Part shown: in pieces, positions 59,381 to 64,000 of the stretch | Numbering within the stretch: the stretch's first letter is position 1 | Layout: each line of letters begins with the position of its first letter | DNA from: Methanobacterium sp. | GTDB lineage: Archaea > Methanobacteriota > Methanobacteria > Methanobacteriales > Methanobacteriaceae | DNA length: 64,000 nucleotides | Assembly (NCBI RefSeq): GCF_038562635.1 | Contig: NZ_JBCFBO010000002.1 | Coordinates: 372,001-436,000 of the forward strand | Direction: 5' to 3' | Notes under the pieces: generated by a model | The model's input: the letters and a program-made list of their open reading frames with translations, nothing else | Database searches by the model: none | What the model was told of the DNA's origin: nothing | Made by a program: the position numbers and the translations under genes

Positions 59381-60328
59381 TTGAGAAAATTTATAAAACC
59401 TAAAGTAATTGTAAGTAAATGCATAGGCTTTGAAGCCTGTAGATACAATGGACTTATAATTAAAAGCGATTTTGTTGAAAAACTTAAAGAATATGTTGAT
59501 TTTTATCCAGTGTGTCCCGAAGTTGAAATAGGCCTTGGAATACCAAGAGACCCAATAAGAATTATTGAGCTTGGAGGGGAATTAAGGCTTTATCAGCCAG
59601 CAACTGGACTCGATATAACAGATAAAATGAAAAAATTTACCCAGAATTTTCTGGACGAAATAGATGATATTGCTGGTTTTATTTTAAAGAATAGATCTCC
59701 TTCATGCGGCATTAAAGCAGTTAAAGTATATCACGGTTTTAAAAATTCAAGAACAAAAAGTAGAGCTGGGTTTTTTGGTAATGCAATTTTAGAAAGGTTT
59801 CCATATCTTGCCGTTGAAGATGAAGGCCGTCTTAGAAATCTTAAAATAAGAGAAAACTTCTTAACCAAGTTATACATATTAGCTGATTTGCGAAAAGTAA
59901 AAAAATCCAGAAGCCTTAATGAGCTTATTAAATTCCATTCACATAATAAGATGCTTTTAATGGCGTATAATCAGGAAAATACGAGAAAATTAGGAAGAAT
60001 AATTGGAAATGCTGATAAAAACACATTTGAGGATTTAATTTCAAAATATCAAACTGTCTTTTATGATATTATTCTAGAATCTCCACAAAATACAACTAAT
60101 ATTAATGTTCTAATGCATGCTTTGGGTTACTTTAGTAAAGAACTAACACATGATGAAAAAGCTTTCTTCTTAGATTCTGTAGAAAAATATAGAAACGGTA
60201 TTTTTCCGTTATTTGTATGTCTAAATATTTTAAAATCTTGGATAATCCGATTTAATAATGAATATTTAATGGACCAAACATTCTTTGAGCCTTATCCCGA
60301 AGAATTAATCCCCATTACAGTAGTATAA
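59381..60328 (+). CDS. DUF523 and DUF1722 domain protein (YbgA-like)
   Basis: A 315-residue two-domain protein. The N-terminal DUF523 domain (to about residue 145) has SKCIGFEACRYNG, FYPVCPEVEIGLGIPRDPIRI and NRSPSCGIKAVKVY, with three conserved cysteines that could hold a metal or FeS cofactor. The C-terminal DUF1722 (YbgA) domain begins LRNLKIRENFLTKLYI and is helical. The TTG start follows GAAGGT. YbgA-like proteins are linked to thiouracil reduction or photolyase genes in bacteria; function here is unknown. Confidence 0.87.
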   Translation: MRKFIKPKVIVSKCIGFEACRYNGLIIKSDFVEKLKEYVDFYPVCPEVEIGLGIPRDPIRIIELGGELRLYQPATGLDITDKMKKFTQNFLDEIDDIAGFILKNRSPSCGIKAVKVYHGFKNSRTKSRAGFFGNAILERFPYLAVEDEGRLRNLKIRENFLTKLYILADLRKVKKSRSLNELIKFHSHNKMLLMAYNQENTRKLGRIIGNADKNTFEDLISKYQTVFYDIILESPQNTTNINVLMHALGYFSKELTHDEKAFFLDSVEKYRNGIFPLFVCLNILKSWIIRFNNEYLMDQTFFEPYPEELIPITVV

Positions 60329-60494
60329 CTCATATGTATGCCGCAACGATATTAATTTCTTTTTCCAGCATATTTCGTTTAAATTCATTTTTTGACAGCA
60401 TCCAGCACTGCCTAAATTATAAGTTAAGAGTTTACATCATTTAAAATGAAATTTTTTCAGTTAAAAATAATTTAAAAATATTTAATGTAAAAAT

Positions 60495-62687
60495 TCAATT
60501 ATTGTAAAACTTTTCTTTAAAATCAATGATGAATTTAGTTCCTTCATCTCTTTCCAGCTTAATACTGCCTTTTATTTGATCGGTTAAGCTGGTTACAAGC
60601 TGCATACCTAATGAATTTGTATTTCTAAAATCCAAGTCACATGGGAACCCTATACCATTATCTTCTACAATTAACTGCATCTCATCGGCATTTTTAGCAA
60701 AGCGTACTGATACATTACCTGTTTTTTTATCAGGAAACGCGTATTTCAGGCTGTTAGTTACAATTTCATTTACAATTAAAGCTAAAGGAACTGCCGTGTT
60801 AATATCTAAATCTATATTAGATATATCCATATTTAATTCGATTCCTTGAGATGCTCTATAAGAATTGAAGAGTTCTATAGTTAAGCTCCTAATATATTCA
60901 CCAAAATCGATTTTCCTTAAATCATCTGACCGGTAAAGTTTCTCATGGATTAATGCCATAGATCTAGCTCTATTCTGGCTTTCTCTAAAAACACCTAATG
61001 CTTCTTTATCGTTGATATGGCGGGACTGCAGATTTAACAGGCTTGATATAATTGTTAAATTGTTTTTTGCCCGGTGATGGATTTCCTTCATGAGAATTTC
61101 TTTTTCTTTAAGGGAAGCTTTGAGATCCTCCTCTGCTTTTTTACGTCTAGAAGCTTCCAGTCCTAAAGATATTAAATTTGCAAGTGAAGATACAAAATCC
61201 TGCTCTTCAAATTTCCAGTGTCTAGTTTTGAAGGTTTCATGGCAAAGTACTCCCAATAATTCTCCTTCCAGCCATATAGGAACATCCAACAATGAACAGA
61301 TGCCGTTAGGTTTAAAGTAAGATTCATTTAATTCAGAAGTATAATAATAACCTTGAGCATTGGCAGCAGTTATATTATGAAATTTTTTCATAGCTTCAAA
61401 ATAGCGAGGACATTTTGCCGCTTCCAAAATTAAGCCTTGCTTATGGCTTTTACCATTATAACAATCCTGACAAATGATTTTTGTTTTATCAAAATCGAAT
61501 AACCATATACTTACCTGATCAACATTAAGTGTTTTAAAAGATGCTTCAGTAATTTTTTGTAGGCCTTCAGGCATGTTAGACAAATCTTTTTGGGATAACT
61601 CCAGTAAAGTTTCCTGTCTTTCAATTATTTGCTGAGTTAACAGGTTTTTATGTAATTCTTTCTGCCGAATCTTAGTTATATCACTGCCAACACATAATAT
61701 GCCTAATTTATGAGAACTGTAATTAATAGGAGCTATAGACATAAGAACAGGTATAGCTTTTCCATCTTTAGCCCTCATAATTGTTTCAAAATTAGAAATA
61801 CAACTTTCTGTAGCTTTATAAACTTTAAAAGCGCTTAAATCTTCAGAAAATATCATTTTCATATCTTTTCCATAAATTTCTGATTGCCTATAGCCTAATA
61901 ATTTTAATCCTATGCTGTTAACATTTTTAATTCTATTTTTATTGTCTATTAACACTGAAAAATTAGACATTGCAGAAACTATTTCATCAGCAGCCATAGC
62001 AGGAGTTAATTGAGGGATTCTATACCTCACAATTCCATAACATAGTAATGCTATACCTAAAACAGCTGCCGTATAAAATGTTTCAGGAATTTTAATAGAG
62101 AATGACGACATGATATCAGTAGCGATACCTATCGCCATAGTGAAAGATAATCCCAAAATAATATATTTAGCCAGCTTTCTTTCTTCAGTATCGGATTTTC
62201 TATAGTGCAAATAAGCTAAAACTAATGATGTAACTATAAGGGCTGTTAACCACAGATCACTTAAACCAAAAAGTAAAGGGTTAAGCTGTACAGAATATGT
62301 CCAGCCCCAGTATTCTCGTACCATATTCACAGATGTTAAGTTGGATATAATAAAATAAATTGAAACAATTATTGATGGAACATATATCAAAGAAAGGATT
62401 TTCACTTTGTTTTCAGAGTTTAACCTGTCAGTGACAACTAAAACTACATGTAAAATAAGTGATGCAGATATAATCCATATAAAACTACCAATATACCATA
62501 AATTAGCCATATAATACGTTTCTGCCTGCCTGTATCCAAATTCAAGGAACAATAGATATGCAAGCATAAAACACATTAATGCAGTTAGTTGATTTAACTT
62601 ACTCTTGGTATTCTTATAATAAATAAAATTAGCAAGAAAAATACATAAAATAGATGATAAAAGCGATACTAACGCATATATATTCAT
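60495..62687 (-). CDS. Membrane sensor histidine kinase (7TM-PAS-GAF-HisKA_2)
   Basis: A 730-residue sensor. Residues 1-225 form seven transmembrane helices of the histidine-kinase N-terminal 7TM type. A PAS domain (about 232-345) and a GAF domain (about 365-510, with CPRYFEAMKKFHNI and a likely small-ligand pocket) follow. The HisKA_2 segment has H537 in LMKEIHHRAKNNLTIISSLL, and the HATPase has LIVNEIVTNSLKYAFPDKK and DNGIGFPCD. No response regulator is adjacent; the receiver-kinase hybrid at 12605-13831 belongs to the same kinase class. Confidence 0.9.
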   Translation of the reverse strand: MNIYALVSLLSSILCIFLANFIYYKNTKSKLNQLTALMCFMLAYLLFLEFGYRQAETYYMANLWYIGSFIWIISASLILHVVLVVTDRLNSENKVKILSLIYVPSIIVSIYFIISNLTSVNMVREYWGWTYSVQLNPLLFGLSDLWLTALIVTSLVLAYLHYRKSDTEERKLAKYIILGLSFTMAIGIATDIMSSFSIKIPETFYTAAVLGIALLCYGIVRYRIPQLTPAMAADEIVSAMSNFSVLIDNKNRIKNVNSIGLKLLGYRQSEIYGKDMKMIFSEDLSAFKVYKATESCISNFETIMRAKDGKAIPVLMSIAPINYSSHKLGILCVGSDITKIRQKELHKNLLTQQIIERQETLLELSQKDLSNMPEGLQKITEASFKTLNVDQVSIWLFDFDKTKIICQDCYNGKSHKQGLILEAAKCPRYFEAMKKFHNITAANAQGYYYTSELNESYFKPNGICSLLDVPIWLEGELLGVLCHETFKTRHWKFEEQDFVSSLANLISLGLEASRRKKAEEDLKASLKEKEILMKEIHHRAKNNLTIISSLLNLQSRHINDKEALGVFRESQNRARSMALIHEKLYRSDDLRKIDFGEYIRSLTIELFNSYRASQGIELNMDISNIDLDINTAVPLALIVNEIVTNSLKYAFPDKKTGNVSVRFAKNADEMQLIVEDNGIGFPCDLDFRNTNSLGMQLVTSLTDQIKGSIKLERDEGTKFIIDFKEKFYNN

Positions 62688-63184
62688 TTCTCAGACGCCC
62701 CAAAATTTAAATTGTACCAATTTACAACAAAAGTGAATATTAGTCATATAAACTTGTTTTTGTAATATTAATTTATATAACTTTTCTTTAATTTGTATAG
62801 CATCATATCAATATATTTCCTTTCAATTCGAGTTATTATGATTAATAAAAAACATAACATCAATTTAATCAGTTTTTATGTCACATTAAAAAAAAGAATA
62901 ACATATACCACTATAATTAACCATATTATCCCTCCTATTTTTATAATAAAACGCTAAGAATGATTATAAACCCAACAGAACCATTTCCAAAATTATTTTA
63001 TAGCATTAAATGTATATTTTTCTAATTTAATTCAATACATCACTACACCATATCCCCAAATATGAAAACAAAGTATTTATAATATTTAAATCTAATCAAT
63101 AATGGGATAAAATACTCATTTAGAGAGTATTATTCACCTCGATATGCAATATACACGATTTTTTAATCAGTATTTTTTGACGCT
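62688..63184. other. Intergenic region between the sensor kinase and bioY
   Basis: Divergent promoters. An inverted repeat AATACTC (63111-63117)/GAGTATT (63125-63131) lies in the middle. Otherwise A+T-rich, without an ORF. Confidence 0.35.
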
Positions 63185-63207
63185 CACAAAATTCTTTGAA
63201 TTATGTG
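63185..63207. repeat. Isolated palindrome unit upstream of bioY
   Basis: CACAAAATTC-TTT-GAATTATGTG: 10-bp arms with one mismatch and a TTT loop, the same build as the units of arrays A to E but standing alone just before the bioY promoter. Confidence 0.55.
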
Positions 63208-63208
63208 T

Positions 63209-63239
63209 AAAATATACTTAAATATCAATTATGATATTT
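63209..63239 (+). promoter_or_regulatory. bioY promoter with inverted-repeat operator
   Basis: TATA-like AAAATATACTT (63209) is followed by AAATATCA-ATTA-TGATATTT (63220-63239), perfect 8-bp arms with a 4-bp spacer, about 30 bp before the bioY start. It is a good candidate for a biotin-responsive repressor site. Confidence 0.55.
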
Positions 63240-63271
63240 TTTTAAAGTGATATTAATTAGGAGGCAAAATA

Positions 63272-63934
63272 ATGCAAACACCTATGGTTAATAGTTATTT
63301 CGAAAAGAGGTACAACTTCTTTAAATGGCGCCATGATTCCTCATTTGTAAATAAAACTGTCTTAGCTTTGATAATGGCATGTATTACAGGGATCTCAGCG
63401 CAGATAATAATACCTCTTCCATGGACCCCTGTACCTGTAACAGGACAGACCTTTGCAGTGTTAATGGCTGGAATTATCCTTGGTAGATACTGGGGAGGAA
63501 TTAGCCAAGCCCTATATGTTGTAATAGGCTTAATTGGAGTCCCATGGTTTGCTGGAATGTCAGGAGGCTTTGATGCAATTTTATGTGCAAGTGGCGGATA
63601 TCTCATTGGATTTATTATCATGTCCTTATTCCTCGGCCATTTTACTGATAAATACATTAGAGCAAGAAGCTTTACATCTATGCTTGGATTGATGTTTATT
63701 GCAAACTTCATCATGTTATATGTTCCCGGAGTAATAGGTTTAAGCCTATGGATGACTGCAAACGGTGCACAACCAACTTTATGGAGTTTACTTGCAATGG
63801 GAGTTCTTCCATTCGTTATTGGCGACATAATGAAGATTGGAGGGGCAGCAGCATTAACTAAAGCAATAACACCTAAAGAAGCATTTGGTGAAGAAGTAGA
63901 CGTTAAAGAAGCAGCAAACTGGAGAATATTCTGA
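63272..63934 (+). CDS. bioY: Biotin transporter BioY
   Basis: The substrate-binding S component of an ECF-type biotin importer. It is a 220-residue protein with six predicted helices. Family motifs are IIPLPWTPVPVTGQTFAVLMAGIILG, YVVIGLIGVPWFAGMSGG and GGYLIGFIIM. A GGAGG site precedes the ATG. No energising ATPase genes are seen before the window ends, though they could lie beyond 64 kb. A palindrome at the promoter suggests biotin control. Confidence 0.93.
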   Translation: MQTPMVNSYFEKRYNFFKWRHDSSFVNKTVLALIMACITGISAQIIIPLPWTPVPVTGQTFAVLMAGIILGRYWGGISQALYVVIGLIGVPWFAGMSGGFDAILCASGGYLIGFIIMSLFLGHFTDKYIRARSFTSMLGLMFIANFIMLYVPGVIGLSLWMTANGAQPTLWSLLAMGVLPFVIGDIMKIGGAAALTKAITPKEAFGEEVDVKEAANWRIF

Positions 63935-64000
63935 TAACCATCAGGATCTTCTAATTTTTTTATTTTTAAACTTTTGATAAAATGAAAATTCGAGCACACC

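Overview
The window looks like the chromosome of a methanogenic archaeon of the Methanobacteriales, most like Methanobacterium. It is A+T-rich. It carries methanogen and archaeal marker genes: coenzyme F430 biosynthesis (cfbA, cfbE), split GMP synthase subunits, TFB, Gar1, aRF1, aIF5A, archaeal DnaG, pyruvoyl arginine decarboxylase, DUF447, DUF211 and UPF0282 proteins. Shine-Dalgarno sites of the GGAGGTGA type are common, with some probably leaderless genes. No rRNA or intact tRNA gene was seen.

Layout. 1-5 kb: small hydrolases, a marR-GNAT pair with a perfect operator, and the GMP synthase ATP-pyrophosphatase subunit. 5-10.4 kb: an envelope/glycan block (anchored protein, DUF2142, GtrA, FAD oxidoreductase). 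10.4-17.7 kb: GMP synthase glutaminase subunit, a tandem-repeat patch, DUF447, a receiver-histidine kinase, ade with UPF0282, and a geranylgeranyl-reductase-like protein. 17.8-23.3 kb: a methyltransferase gene broken by a palindromic insertion, a candidate iron-regulated small RNA, a hairpin array, perR/katG (katG looks acquired), and AfpA. 24-34 kb: metal homeostasis, with feoAB, an ArsR-controlled Cys/His-rich P-type ATPase, cfbA, a second metal ATPase and a second iron-box operon. 34-38.4 kb: polyamine/aIF5A genes. 38.4-44.3 kb: suhB-nadK-cfbE and hemC-Gfo/Idh. 44.5-57 kb: information processing and nucleotide genes (GfcR-like, aRF1, PyrH, TFB, Gar1, Toprim, DnaG, LonB-like AAA, XerA). 57-64 kb: WYL-like protein, MFS transporter, TspO, DUF523/DUF1722, a 7TM histidine kinase and BioY.

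The most unusual material is non-coding. Several intergenic stretches (about 19.0-19.3, 36.7-37.0, 37.4-37.5, 41.7-42.4 and 45.3-45.6 kb) are built almost wholly from consecutive short, near-perfect palindromes. Arms are about 7-11 bp, usually around a 3-nt loop. The arm sequences differ but the architecture is constant. The same kind of unit interrupts a methyltransferase gene at 17933-18002. Two arrays are flanked by short direct repeats and a third by a decayed copy of the aRF1 3' end. This suggests a mobile or self-expanding hairpin element.

Regulation is readable in places. Paired TTAGGT-ACCTAA boxes mark three iron-type promoters: feoAB, the 33 kb operon, and an ORF-less transcript at 18.8 kb that encodes two homologous hairpins. 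Perfect inverted repeats mark likely MarR, PerR/Fur, ArsR and biotin operators.
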